From Orychophragmus violaceus (Eukaryota > Streptophyta > Magnoliopsida > Brassicales > Brassicaceae), in the NCBI GenBank assembly GCA_030180135.1, contig CM058232.1, positions 92,058,630 to 92,122,629 on the forward strand: DNA of 64,000 nt, in the 5' to 3' direction. Of the stretch, positions 53,740-64,000 are shown piece by piece (the stretch's first letter is position 1; the number at the start of each line of letters is the position of its first letter). The position numbers were made by a program, and so were the translations under genes. Below the pieces are notes generated by a model. The model saw only the letters and a list, made by a program, of their open reading frames with translations. It was not told the DNA's origin and ran no database searches.

Positions 53740-55835
53740 TTTTAACGTCAATCCATCTAATAAAAGAGAGGTTTCAAAAACTTCTTTTAGTCGAGATTGT
53801 ATGGTTTAAATAGGAGAATAACACGTTTAGAACCAGACTTTTTCGCTAAGTAATCAGCACAAAAATTCTATTCACGGGGATATAACATTATCGAAGAACT
53901 CAAAACTTTATTTCAAGGAGTGTAAGATATCAAATTTTGATAAAAATAATGTCAAATTCTCGGGATCATTAATCATCTTCACCAATGATAAATAATCAAT
54001 ATCAAAGTGTATCCTCAAAAGCCCCTTCTCATGGAGACAGGAAGTTGCCTAGAGAATGCTATCTAACTCGGCGTGTAATGCCAAAATGCTTCTATGACAT
54101 CTTTGGAGACCGCTTACTTCTCGTCCCATACAATCTTTATAGGACCACTCTAAATCAGTGATAAGGCCATGATCAATCCATGATGCATCAACTTGGCATA
54201 TTAGGGTTTGGGTGTCAATAAGGGAGGCAATGGGTTTCTGCGACTCTCGTGTCTCTTCACTATCTTCTTTACCGTCTTAATCGCGGACTAGTCTCCGAAT
54301 TTTTGCCTCAAGAGAAGCCAATTGGAGAGTGGTCCTAGGGGAAATTTATTTCCCGTTGAAGATTTTATCATTCCTCGTTTTTCAAATAAACAATAAAATC
54401 AATGGATAGATGGAGTTTTGAGCCTCTGAGAGACCCCAACTCTCATGTTCTCCAAAAGAGAAAGTCCATATTATGGTATATGAAGAACTGAAAAAATTCT
54501 CCGGAATGGACAAGAAGTCCGATAGGGCTCAAACCTGTAAGGTTGGAGGGCATTAAAAAAGAAGATGGTTTATAGATTTTTCTGTGCTACAACATCTTGT
54601 AAGTCCTATCAGTTGTCAGATCCTATAAGTGAGTCTCTCACACGTCGCAACACAACCCGAAAGGTCTTGCCACATAAAATGTTTGAGTTTTGGAGCTATT
54701 CGGATCTTCCAGACTTGCTTTTTCAGGGCTGTAATACTTGGCTCCAACTTCTTCAATTAAAAGTTTTGTATTATGTTTGCGAATCAATTCATATCCCGAT
54801 TTAACCGTATAAATTTCATTTGTCGTAAGATTCCATACGTACCCATCTGGGATGATAATTTTCTAGGTCTCAGATCTAATAAGAGGGGTATATCTTCTGG
54901 ATGAAAGAATTCTCATAAGAGGGGATAGTTCCATTCTTTAATCTCTTGACTAATTAAGGAACAAACTGTCATAAGGGGCTAACGAATGGAAACATGGGCC
55001 GAGGGACAGGCGGGCCAATTCACATCAGGAATCCAAGGATCACTCCAAAACAACGTGTTTAGCCCTGATCCTATGGTTCTCCGTAAAACCATCTTCAAAA
55101 GTGGTTTTACTTCCATTAGACTACGCCATCCATACGATGGAGAGTAGACTTTACAGTCTTCCAGGGGGTCCGATCGATTGAAATAATGATCCTGAAGAAC
55201 GTGTGCTATGAGTGATGATAGGAATTTGAGTAATCTCCATAATTTCTTTGCTAGTAGGGCGATATTAACTTCATGCTAATTACAAAAACTCAGTCCGCCT
55301 AAATCATGGGGTAAACAAATTTATCCCTTACAATCCAATAAATACCATCATTATTACGACCCGAGCTCCACTAATATCTTGAAACCGTGCTCCTAAGTTT
55401 ATCTATTAGGCCTTGTGGAAGGAGGAGGCGAGACATGATATAAGGAGGAACAACTTGAGATACCGATTTTATCTGGAATTACTTGCCCCCCTTTGACAGC
55501 AAAGAAGCTGACCAAGTGGATACATGGTAATTAAACCGATCATGCACAAAGGAAAAAACTTTCATCTTATAGCCATAGATATAATCTGCAAGTCCCAAGT
55601 ATATTTCCATCCCGACTTCTGAAGATATGCCAAGAATGCTCTTAATATCTCGTTTTCTTCCAATCTCCACTTTGTTTCCAAACATAATGGAGGATTTGCC
55701 GGATTAAGTAGTTGTCATGATGTTTTTCCATAAGTATAAATAATATTTATAATATCTGTTCATTGTGTGATATCTACGTTGCAAAAGAAGAGGCTATCAT
55801 CTGCAAATAGGAGGTTTCATTTTGGGCTTTTATAG
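53740..55835 (-). pseudogene. LINE (L1-type), truncated and decayed
   Basis: On the minus strand, from right to left: reverse transcriptase palm with FADD in LLFADDSLFFC (about 55800-55830), MFGNKVEIGRKRDIKSILGI (from 55685), FSFVHDRFNYHVSTWSASLL, then SYGWRSLMEVKPLLKM and FWSDPWIPDVNWPAC near 55000-55150. A zf-RVT-like stretch (IRIAPKLKHFMWQDLSGCVA, near 54660-54720) and an RNase H-like end (CQVDASWIDHGLITDLEWSY, near 54100-54210) follow. Several stops and shifts. The reverse transcriptase start and the first ORF are missing. Confidence 0.75.
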
Positions 55836-56740
55836 AAAATTTACCAAATCTATCGTTTATAAATCAATCTTGATAGTAATGATATCCGTGTATAGTAGTA
55901 ATAAAGTCTGTAATTTGTCGCTAGTGTTACAACTAATATGTGACTTGTTATTTGTGTTGCAAAGTAGTCGGGTATGAGTCGTATCATATAGTATGTTGTT
56001 GATTTAGTAATAATAAGATACAATAGTTTGGTTACATCTGCTAATAATCTTAACCAAATATTAAAGATAATATTTTCTTAAACTAAATGTAAATTTTCAA
56101 AATCTTTAATATAATTATTTCTTTTTACCAATATTTTTTTTTTCTAAAATACACTAACCAAATACAGTTTGCATTGAAATAATTAAAAATACATACATTA
56201 TATAAATGCTCAAAATCCAAAAGTAAAAGTATCAAACTAAAGCTATCAATCTACAAGTTCATATCACTTGATCCACAATGAAGAAAAGATAAGTATTCAA
56301 TAATCAACAATTTGAGATAGATGAATTATTTAAAAGAATGACCACATCAAATAATTTTACACGCCGCACATGTCTTTCTAATATAAACAAAGCCTAAATA
56401 GTACACAAACTGCTAGCACTTAAGAAGTGTTTCTGTTCGATACCTCCATCAAATAAAAACTAATCATGGTTAAATATAATTAAAATCAAAGTTACGATTC
56501 TTGGTTAACTTGCTCTGATTTTCATTTAAAAGTTGTCATAATTTATCGACTTGAGTTCCATATTCTACCACTACAACCGTTTTGATGAGATTAATAATCC
56601 CACTGTCATTTGAAAATATAAATAATTTCATCAAATACATAAAACGATAACGAATACAAAAATTTGATCATAACATAATCTACTAGATATAACAAACCAC
56701 ATATTAATTAAGGATCTTCTCAAGATAACATGACCAAATT
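55836..56740. other. AT-rich stretch, nothing recognised
   Basis: No open frame of note, no terminal repeats found, no RNA gene seen. Confidence 0.6.
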
Positions 56741-56942
56741 CCAAAATTATCTCTCATGATTGAGAAGAAGAATAATGACTCAATGGTCCAAAAGCATGTA
56801 TTGCATATGTTTGTACCTTTGAAACCATAGAGCCACCAAAACAATCTAGTCTTTACCGGAGAACACATAAGATATAAAGCCCGTTGATATCTATACTTAC
56901 TCGATTCTCATTGAATAGTGCACACCGTCTGTCTGACCTTGC

Positions 56943-56960
56943 ATATATATATATATATAT
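56943..56960. repeat. (AT)9 microsatellite
   Basis: Nine AT dinucleotides within F-box pseudogene A. Confidence 0.9.
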
Positions 56961-57559
56961 GTCTTAAATTTATCTTAACACGTAGTTGAGATGCAAATTC
57001 ACGCTCGATGATGTACACATGGTTCAAAAACTTCTCCATCTTCATAAAAACCTGCATGAAAATGGAGTACACATATACCCCCGTCTCCAATCTACTATAT
57101 GTCGACCTCTTGACCGTAGCCTCTCCTCCAACCATCCAATCGCTGAGGAGAAGATATTTTTTGATGAATTTAGTTACAAAAATAGGTGGGGACCAAATAA
57201 TTTCATTAATTTAGAGAAGTATAGATCGACGGACTTATAGAAGTTTGAGGTTTCTCCCACGTTTCTCAGCGCCCTGTATGTTGCGGAGCCATATGGCGTA
57301 TACCTTATTCACAGTGGCGAAGCCACATAGGGTTTGGGAGGGGCAGTTGCCCACTGTGAATTTTTCAAAATCCTTTAGCTTTATAATGGATTTAAGATAT
57401 GCCCCTGTTGTTAAATTAATTTATGCACCCTATACTTCTAATTATTTCAGACACGTTTGACAAAGAAAAAAAAAGTTCACATAAGACAAGCCCAATTTTA
57501 TATTGCTTTCATAAACTTTAGAAAATGGGCTTTGTTTAATATTCTATGATTTAGTCTAG

Positions 57560-58015
57560 GGCATGGGACTTCGGTTCTTCGGTTCGGTTACGGTTCGGTT
57601 ACTCGGTTTTTCGGGGTTTTTTTTTGTTTTTAAAAAACCTGCCGATCGGTTTTTTTCTTTGGTTTGGTTCGGTTTCGGTTCATAAAACTTCGGTTCGGTT
57701 CGATAATTTCGGTTCGATTTTATATTCAAAGGCTATATGTATATATATACATCAAACACACAAAACAAACTGACAAAAGTATATATATATTGGAAGATTG
57801 AAACTTTTATGAAAATCAAAACCGATCAACAACTACAAGTTTACAATAATGAATAATAGGCCAGGGACTTTGGTTCTTCGGTTCGGTTATTCAGTTTTTT
57901 TTTGTTTTTAGAACAACTACCAATCTGTTTTTTTTTCGGTTCGGTTCGGTTTCGGTTCATAAAACTTCGGTTCGGTTTCGGTTCGATAATTTAAGTTCGG
58001 TTTTATATCCCATGG
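57560..58015 (+). repeat. Two copies of a TTCGGTTCGGTT-rich block in the hAT element
   Basis: A block of GGTTCGGTT repeats with GGTTCATAAAACTTCGG occurs at about 57565-57720 and again, diverged, at about 57860-58005. It looks like an internal duplication with simple-sequence growth. Confidence 0.75.
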
Positions 58016-58635
58016 CTAATTTAGTCCATTTTAATTGATTAAACAATTAGGGTTTTTTTTTGTTTCACCTAAACATTCGTATTGTTTTCTGAACTTCCTC
58101 TTATCTCTTTTTTGTGGTTGGATTTTACTTGAACTTTGATCACAATTACAAACTCTCTAGTTCACGTAAGTTTCTTCTATATTTCATGAATTTGTTTTCA
58201 CTTATATGATTTAGGCTTCTATATTTTCTCTCATGTTTGTTCTCTAATTAATCTGTTTGTTCTAAAAATATTATTCTAGTTCAATATTTATATGAAATTT
58301 CTATGTTTATTCATGTTTAGAACATAAATTTTATAAATCAGCTAATCAAAGAAGATGAAAATTTTGAGATTTTTATTATGAATGATAATTCTATGATGAA
58401 TATTAGAATACTAATATTCAGTATACTATAGTCTTATAAACAAGTAATTATATTTTTGTGACTTGTGATTTGATTGTAGAAAACTTTTAGACTTAACCAA
58501 ATTTTTTTTATGTTTAACATGAACTTCTCGGCCAATTTCATGGGAGTTTGTGTTTATTTTAATAATACATTGGAATGTTTAGCGAGATTGATTTTCTATT
58601 AACTTACTATTATTGAATGTTTTGTAGATAAATCA

Positions 58636-58986
58636 ATGGAGCGGTATTACAAAAGAACTGCTTCAGATTCTAAGAGTAATTTGGATGACTTAGATGATTT
58701 GCCATGGGATCCAGCTGAAAGAAAAAAGATATTGGATTATCATCCAAATCTAAGAGATGAGGTAAGACGGAAATATTTAACTAGAGGTCCATGTCAACCA
58801 TATGGTCATACTTTTGAGAAAAAGAAAATTGGAAAAGCAATGAGGCGATTTAATCCAGTTTGGTTTGGTAAATATGGTAGTTGGCTAGAGTATAGCGTGT
58901 CAAGGAATAAAGCCTTTTGTTTGTGTTGTTACTTATTCAGAGATGGCATACCAAAACAAGGTGGAAATTATGCATTTGTGACATAA
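58636..58986 (+). pseudogene. hAT transposase, TTF-type zinc finger exon
   Basis: The ATG at 58636 follows a splice-acceptor-like TTTGTAG, so a 5' intron is likely. The protein MERYYKRTASDS continues to a TTF-type zinc finger: RGPCQPYGHTFEKKK, RRFNPVWFGKYGSWLEYSVS and FCLCCYLF. This domain opens the transposases of a large plant hAT group (zinc finger MYM-type 1-like). The frame stops at 58984-58986, and the dimerisation and catalytic parts are gone. Confidence 0.8.
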
Positions 58987-59165
58987 GGTTTTTCTTGCCC
59001 CGGATGCAAATGTTTTCTAGATTCGCCACTGCTTGGTCATCGTCATTGACGTCAAGAAGGATGTTTTGTAGGACATCACTAGGTAGGTAATCCATTACGA
59101 TTTTGTTAAGAAAAGATAGAAATTGGAAAATTTTTTTTTAACAAATAATATTATAGAGTATTTGA

Positions 59166-59785
59166 GGTCAATATCGTCTCGAATACAATCCATAAGTTTA
59201 TTTAAATAGAGGACGCAATCTTTGGATTTTCTATAAATTTAAATAATATTTATGTTATTGTTATTTATTATTTAATATGCATATGCTGGCGTGTATCTTC
59301 GGCTGAAGTAGGTATATGTATACAATAAATCTATAGGTAATGATATATAATGTCGAGTCATTATTTATTGCAGTTCGGAATTTATAAAAATGTGTTGTTA
59401 CTTGCATCGGTTGCTGAAAAAATAAATTAGATATATGTCATATTAGTTTATTCATCTCGTCTGTTTTCAAAATACACGCACTAATTGAAAAGAAGTAATA
59501 AAATGGCCAAACTGACCATAACCACATCTTGATGTTCATATTAGTCTACAAATAACCATTAATTCAGTTATAAAATAGTAGCAAATACTAAAGGATGATG
59601 CATAAATACTCTCTCTATTTAAAATTTATACATAAATTAAGAAATTAATCAATATTTATATACATAAAAAAATCTAACCAACGCTAAAAGAATATTTAGA
59701 ATATAAAGAGTCAAAAACGATGAAAATATAATTAGTTTTACATTAAATGTTGAAAACATCAAACACTTTGAAACAGAGTGGGTAT
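59166..59785. other. AT-rich stretch, nothing recognised
   Basis: No gene or repeat structure found between the two F-box pseudogenes. Confidence 0.6.
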
Positions 59786-59789
59786 TAAG

Positions 59790-60560
59790 GATATTCCAGA
59801 ACCTTAACCGACAAAAGTCTGAAATTATTCATGATGAGTCTGAAGTAAATAGTGAGTCTATGGTCCAAAAGCATCTATCACACATGTTTGAAACCTTGAA
59901 ATAAAAGTACCATCAAGCCTTTCAAGTTTTTATCGGAGCACACATGCAGCTATAAAGCCAGTTGATATCTACACTCGTTTCCTTTCGGCCTTTCTAGTTA
60001 TACACGTCTATCTCTCCTATTTATCTTCACACATATTCGAGTGGAAAGTTCACTGTCGACGACATATCCACGGTTCAACACATCTCCATCTCCATACAAA
60101 ACATGCAAGAGCATGAAGGACGCGTATATCCCTGTCTCACATCGGCTATCTGCCAATCTCTTGATCATTGAATCTCTATCAACCATCCAGTCGCTATAAA
60201 TAAAATAACACATACCTCGGAGGAGAAGAGCTGAAGGGTTTCTGGATTGCAGACATCTATCGACGAAATCTTGTTCATAATGATATGGGCAAACAAATAG
60301 AATTTAATTAATAAACATGTAGTATAAATCAATTGACTTGTAGAAATATTGACTTTTTCCGACGTTTTGAAACGCCTTACATATTGTCTTCGCCCTTATA
60401 AAATAGCGTAAACCTTTTTTACCGTCAATGACGTCAAGAATAATTTTTAAGAACATCACTTGGAAAATATCCATTACGAATTTGGTAACGAAGAGATAAA
60501 AATTATGCAAGAAGAATTTTAACAAATCATAAATATTGTTCAATATTTGAGAGTTCGTTG
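59790..60560 (-). pseudogene. F-box pseudogene B
   Basis: The minus strand gives VMDIFQVMFLKIILDVIDG then RAKTICKAFQNVGKSQYFY (60543-60304), an F-box-like start. Downstream is MIKRLADSRCETGIYASFML, then LLHVLYGDGDVLNRGY and LSTRICVKINRRDRR (60213-59998), as in the At1g67623-type F-box family. The downstream part is disrupted. It aligns with copy A along its length, including the noncoding tail AGTCTATGGTCCAAAAGCAT near 59856. Confidence 0.6.
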
Positions 60561-61735
60561 CAACCTCAAGAGTTTATTTTAGAGACAATGCAACTTTTGG
60601 ATTATCTATCCGCGTGCATCTTAGATTGTAATAATTATGTATATGTCATATCAATAAGTCCCAATTAACAACATTCATCATGGGTATGGTGTTAATGGCT
60701 AAAAATATATAATTTTCCTTTAGAGTTTTTGGTTTAATTTTTTTAGTATTTGAGCTTTATCTTTATTGTTAATGGCTTAAACTATGTAATTTAGTATTTA
60801 TACTTAGTCACATATATATGTTAGAAACAAAAGATAAATAACAGTTTACAGATAGAACATTGCTTACAATTCTCGAAATGTTTTTTTTTTAAATCGTTTT
60901 ATATCAATCCCTTAAATATCTTTCTATTAAAATGTTTTTAACACAAAAAAGAATGGTCATCTTATTCAAACCAATAATAAAGATGAGACTTAAAACATCT
61001 TTTCTTTTCTAAATCTACAAGAAAATCTCTTATTTGCAGGAGAAAAAGACAAAACCAATCTCAAATTTTATCTATTCCTCACGCAATCCTATAAAAAATA
61101 CTATTGAATGCGGGTCAATTTAGATATGAATATTTTAAAAAGAACAAAAAGGTTGTGTCATAGGTTTATGTACATATAACATGTTAAGTACATATAAACA
61201 CAGTAAATAAATTAGGTAAATTAAAAATGTTTATACCATCATAAAACTGGTAATAATATTTCACACCAACCACTTCATTTTAGTTTTCTATTTGTATCGT
61301 CGACTCATTCATAAGCAAACAACACACACAAAATCTAAAAATCCAAACACAACAGATGAAAAAATTTATCTTTGTTGTAGTATGTCGATAATTATAAAAT
61401 GAAATAGGCATGCAGGGTTAAGATTATTCGGAAATAGATTACCAATTTTTCTCCACATGGTCTTCAATATCATGTATCGTCGGTAATGAACATGTATGTT
61501 TGATTAACAACTGTAAAATATGAAAGCACAATTATAAATTTCTTAATGTTTCTTTACAATTTTCTTTTTAGGATTTAAAACAGAGGCAATAGTACCATAC
61601 ACCTCCTCTCATAATAATAATAATAATCATTTCAATGAGTTTTATTATTTTGTTGACGATGAGTTTTATGATTTTGTTGGACATATCTATTGATATTAAC
61701 CTTGTTTAGTTGTTATACGGATAATATTTATACAT
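60561..61735. other. AT-rich stretch, nothing recognised
   Basis: No convincing gene. A short (ATA)n run occurs near 61611-61626. Confidence 0.6.
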
Positions 61736-61739
61736 ATTT

Positions 61740-62200
61740 TAGATGTTATTGGATGCATCAATTTCATGGGTGAAATTGAATCATACGAACATGATAGGAT
61801 TGATCAGAGAACTAGTTATTCTGATATTGTTAAAAAAGTTTGGTTCCATCTAAGGGAAATGAAGTAAGATCTTCATTTTTACAGTTCTATTCATGATATT
61901 TTAAAATACTTTTTCCACTTAAATTATTCTCATCTTAATTTGTTCCAAGGGAGGAATACATTAAATGCTTTGATTAGGGGACAACATTCAATTAAGTTTT
62001 ATGAATTCTGGCACTCTGCTGGGAACTATGAATCATTTGTCGTTTTGAGGTTTTGGCGTGTGAATAATAATCTAAGTAAGTAAAATTGTATTAAAATCAT
62101 TTTTAAGTATTACTATTTCTTTTGTTACTGTCAATTTATTTAGGTGTGTTTGTCCAAGATTCAAGTATTATTTGCAGTTTTAACTAGATCTAGATATTGA
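61740..62200 (+). pseudogene. Possible RPA1-like OB-fold remnant
   Basis: The plus strand reads VIGCINFMGEIESYEHDRID near 61745 and HSAGNYESFVVLRFWRVNNN near 62010-62070. The pattern of a DVIG strand and a later VV-x-RF-x-RVN strand recalls the replication protein A large-subunit relatives that are numerous in Brassicaceae and often carried by transposons. Frame breaks between them are many. The assignment is weak. Confidence 0.25.
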
Positions 62201-62439
62201 AGATGTTCATCAAATGAAAGAGTGGTAGATTAATGAAGTTTTACAAATTTGGTATATAAAGCATATATTGTTTCTGCTGTCTACCTAAAAATAAGTTTTT
62301 TACTAGCATCATTTTATCTTAAGACCAATTGCTCACAATTTTAATTATGTCCTTCCATCATGTACTGTTGTTTTTATTAAATTATTTTACGGGACAAATA
62401 ATTGAGTTACTATGTGGTTTTATCACTATTACCTTTATT

Positions 62440-62730
62440 ATTGTCTTTTGGTTAGGTAATACTGCTCCTTGGTCTTACTATGAGACAAAGAAGTTGACAC
62501 GTTCTCTTGGGTTGCCTAGTCACAAGATAGATCTATGTGAGGATAATTGTATGATATTTTGGAAGGGATAAGATCGAGATTTGTTACGTTGTCGGTTTTG
62601 TCAAAAAGATCGGTACGAGGCAACTGTGGGTCGTTCAGGGAAGAAGATACCAAAGCAGAGGATGTTTTATCTGCCGATTGTGGATCGATTGAAGCGCTTG
62701 TATCAATCAAATACTACCGCTTCACACAGA
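62440..62730 (+). pseudogene. CACTA transposase (TNP2-type) N-terminal fragment
   Basis: One frame reads ETKKLTRSLGLPSHKIDLCE, DNCMIFWKG, a TAA at 62569-62571, then DLLRCRFCQKDRYEA and KKIPKQRMFYLPIVDRLKRL. This is the zinc-binding start of the TNP2/Transposase_21 family of CACTA (En/Spm) elements, with its C..C pattern and YLPIVDRLKRLYQS landmark. The rest of the transposase is absent; a minisatellite follows. Confidence 0.72.
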
Positions 62731-62739
62731 CTATGCAAT

Positions 62740-63110
62740 TGTTTTCATAATCACAGACTATACATTTGCTAACAGACTGTGCAATACTAGCAAGTCTATA
62801 TCAATTGCTAAAAGACTATACATTTGCTAACAGACTATGCAATACTAGCAAGACAATACTACTAGCAAGACTATATCAATTTCATAATCACAGACTATAC
62901 ATTTGCTAACAGACTATGCAATACTATCAAGACAATATCAATCGCTAACAGACTATACATTTGCTAACAGACTATGCAATACTAGCAAGACAATACTACT
63001 AACAAGACTATATCAATTTCATTATCACAAACTATACATTTGCTAACAAACTATGCAATACTAGCAAGACTATATCATTTGCTAACAGACTATACAAACC
63101 AACAAACATG
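62740..63110 (+). repeat. Minisatellite with GCTAACAGACTATGCAATAC units
   Basis: Units such as ACTATACATTTGCTAACAG and ACTATGCAATACTAGCAAG alternate with partial copies over about 370 bases. The unit length is irregular (about 19-60 bases). Confidence 0.85.
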
Positions 63111-63224
63111 CCATTTCAATCTTATTCAAATAACCTAATACATAATAAAAATTACAATACACAATACACTAACCGAAGCAATGCTATTACAAACTTTATA
63201 GTACAAGCAAAAGTTCACACAAGC

Positions 63225-63450
63225 AGACCAATCGTTTTCAAAATCACATAACAACAGACATGCTATTCAATACACACAAGCAGACTATGCAATCATTTTC
63301 ATAATCACAGAAGCAACAGACATGCTATTCAAAACACACAAGTAGACTATGCAATCGTTTTCATAATCATAGAAGCAACAGACATGCTATTCAAATAACC
63401 AACATTTTTGCAATCTCATACAAATCACACAACAACATACATGCTATTCA
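63225..63450 (+). repeat. Second repeat block, about 60-66 base units
   Basis: Three to four copies of a unit containing AGACTATGCAATCGTTTTC and ACAGACATGCTATTCAAA. It is related in wording to the preceding minisatellite. Confidence 0.75.
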
Positions 63451-63562
63451 AATAACCAACATACACTTATCACAGAACAACAAACATGTTATTCACACAA
63501 GCAAACGACACATACACTCGAAGATCAATCATTATACTAAGAGAGTTGTATGAGACACTTAC

Positions 63563-63754
63563 CAGAGACCTCCATTCAGCTTTCGCGGATGTATAAGAGG
63601 CATGTACCGCCGCTCTGGTGCGTTCACGATTACTGTCAGACTCGGCATTGGGTTTTGGGGAAGCCGGTGAAGTGTAGCTGGTCATCCCAGGTGGAAGAGT
63701 GGTATATCGTCATCGTTGAGGTTTCCTGGATCCAGGAGCAGGAAGCCTGTCCAT
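63563..63754 (-). pseudogene. 5' exon of an unidentified minus-strand gene
   Basis: The ATG at 63754 begins MDRLPAPGSRKPQR. After 64 codons the sequence CTCTG|GTAAGT (63563/63562) is a strong splice donor in phase 0. A TGA at 63710-63712 breaks the frame and could come from CGA. After it the reading goes on with TSYTSPASPKPNAESDSN and TSAKAEWRSL. The Ser/Pro/Arg-rich start recalls TNPA/Ptta-type CACTA proteins, but I do not recognise it firmly, and no second exon was found before the TNP2 fragment. Confidence 0.4.
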
Positions 63755-63784
63755 ATGCATGTAAATAAATACTCCTTATTAGTA

Positions 63785-64000
63785 ACTAGAGGATATAAAA
63801 TCGATTAGGGTTTCGAGATAAGAAAAAAGCAAAACCCTAAATCAACCAACCCAGAAAACCTAAATCGATCTACGCAGAAAGAGGAACCAGAAAAAAGAAA
63901 TCATTCTACAATTGAAACCCTAATAGATCTACACATAAAGAAGAAGGAAAAAAACCCTAAGTCGATCCACCCGGAAACCCTAAATCGATCTACCCAGATA
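63785..64000 (-). promoter_or_regulatory. Telo-box-rich region upstream of the 5' exon
   Basis: The plus strand has five AACCCTA boxes and four AAATCGATCTAC-like units spaced about 45-55 bases. On the minus strand these are TAGGGTTT telo-boxes lying in the leader or promoter of the exon at 63563-63754. Telo-boxes are common in plant promoters of growth-related genes. The regular spacing could also be a plain tandem repeat. Confidence 0.45.

Larger units (their letters stand above)
57304..59039 (+). mobile_element. hAT-type element with internal deletion
   Basis: The tips CAGTGGCGAAGCC (57312) and the complement of ATTCGCCACTG (59031) are inverted repeats of the common plant hAT form. Flanking 8-base sequences CTTATTCA (57304-57311) and CTTGGTCA (59032-59039) match at six of eight positions, an aged target duplication. 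Only the first transposase exon remains; coding sequence runs directly into the 3' tip, so the rest was deleted. Confidence 0.78.
56741..59165 (-). pseudogene. F-box pseudogene A, split by a hAT element
   Basis: Read on the minus strand with the hAT (57312-59031) removed. It starts near 59160-59035 with an F-box-like MDYLPSDVLQNILLDVNDDD and continues at 57311-57183 with YRALRNVGETSNFYKSVDLY, the cysteine-poor remnant of the F-box helix region. The downstream part near 57135-56740 (VKRSTYSRLETGVYVYSIFM, FASQLRVKINLRH) is like the repeat region of the Arabidopsis At1g67623-type F-box family. Frame breaks are many. Copy B at 59790-60560 is a paralogue. F-box proteins normally link targets to SCF ubiquitin ligases; this one is dead. 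Confidence 0.6.

Noticed and set aside
62740..63450. CRISPR-like repeat array
   Set aside because: Unit lengths are irregular, spacers are themselves repetitive, and the context is a plant genome. It is a minisatellite.

Overview
The window is a repeat-filled stretch of a plant nuclear genome. The mix of Tat- and Athila-lineage Ty3/gypsy elements, Ty1/copia elements with an initiator-Met tRNA primer site, L1-type LINEs, MULE, hAT and CACTA fragments, and F-box relics points to a Brassicaceae species (inference). I see no intact host gene. The left 51 kb reads as transposons inserted into transposons, as in pericentromeric DNA. The right 13 kb is an AT-rich graveyard of DNA transposons, LINE remains and broken F-box genes.

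Layout. 1-10083: Tat element 1, cut by the left edge, with gag-pol, a spliced gene on the opposite strand (6549-8932) and a 3' LTR. It sits inside the 3' end of an Athila-type element (10084-12862). That element sits in a minus-strand LINE (12863-13461). The LINE is cut again by Tat element 2 (13462-50783, target duplication GTTAC) and resumes at 50784-51396.

Inside Tat element 2 are two insertions: copia-3 (18913-41174, + strand, duplication GACGG) and a gag-protease-only Athila-type element, Athila-6 (42341-49027, + strand, duplication ATTAC). Inside copia-3 are copia-5 (23213-30997, - strand, duplication AGCAG), nearly complete, and copia-4 (33419-40803, - strand, duplication TAATG), which landed in copia-3's own 3' LTR. 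All five duplications are perfect. The two parts of copia-3's split LTR add up to exactly the length of its other LTR. LTR pair divergence (counted by eye) falls from the outermost insertion (about 1.6%) to the inner ones (0.4-0.9%), in agreement with the nesting order.

51397-64000: RNase H relics of LINEs, a 1.5 kb DNA transposon with 9-bp direct repeats, a 514-bp MULE-like MITE with a perfect 9-bp duplication and a Pol III-type A/B box pair, a 235-bp MITE, a LINE (minus), two related F-box pseudogenes (one split by a deleted hAT element), a CACTA TNP2 fragment, a minisatellite, and a 5' exon with a telo-box-rich upstream region.

How the parts work together. The autonomous-type coding capacity is in Tat element 1 (gag, protease, reverse transcriptase, two RNases H, integrase; broken by a few lesions) and copia-5 (gag-pol with three lesions). 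Copia-3/copia-4 and Athila-6 look like non-autonomous families moved by proteins supplied in trans: they have near-identical LTRs but no usable pol. The most notable items are the four-exon antisense gene of Tat element 1 and its clean absence from Tat element 2, clusters of CGATCG-type motifs through Athila-6, the large inverted repeat formed by copia-3 and copia-4, and the MULE-like MITE carrying a tRNA-type promoter.
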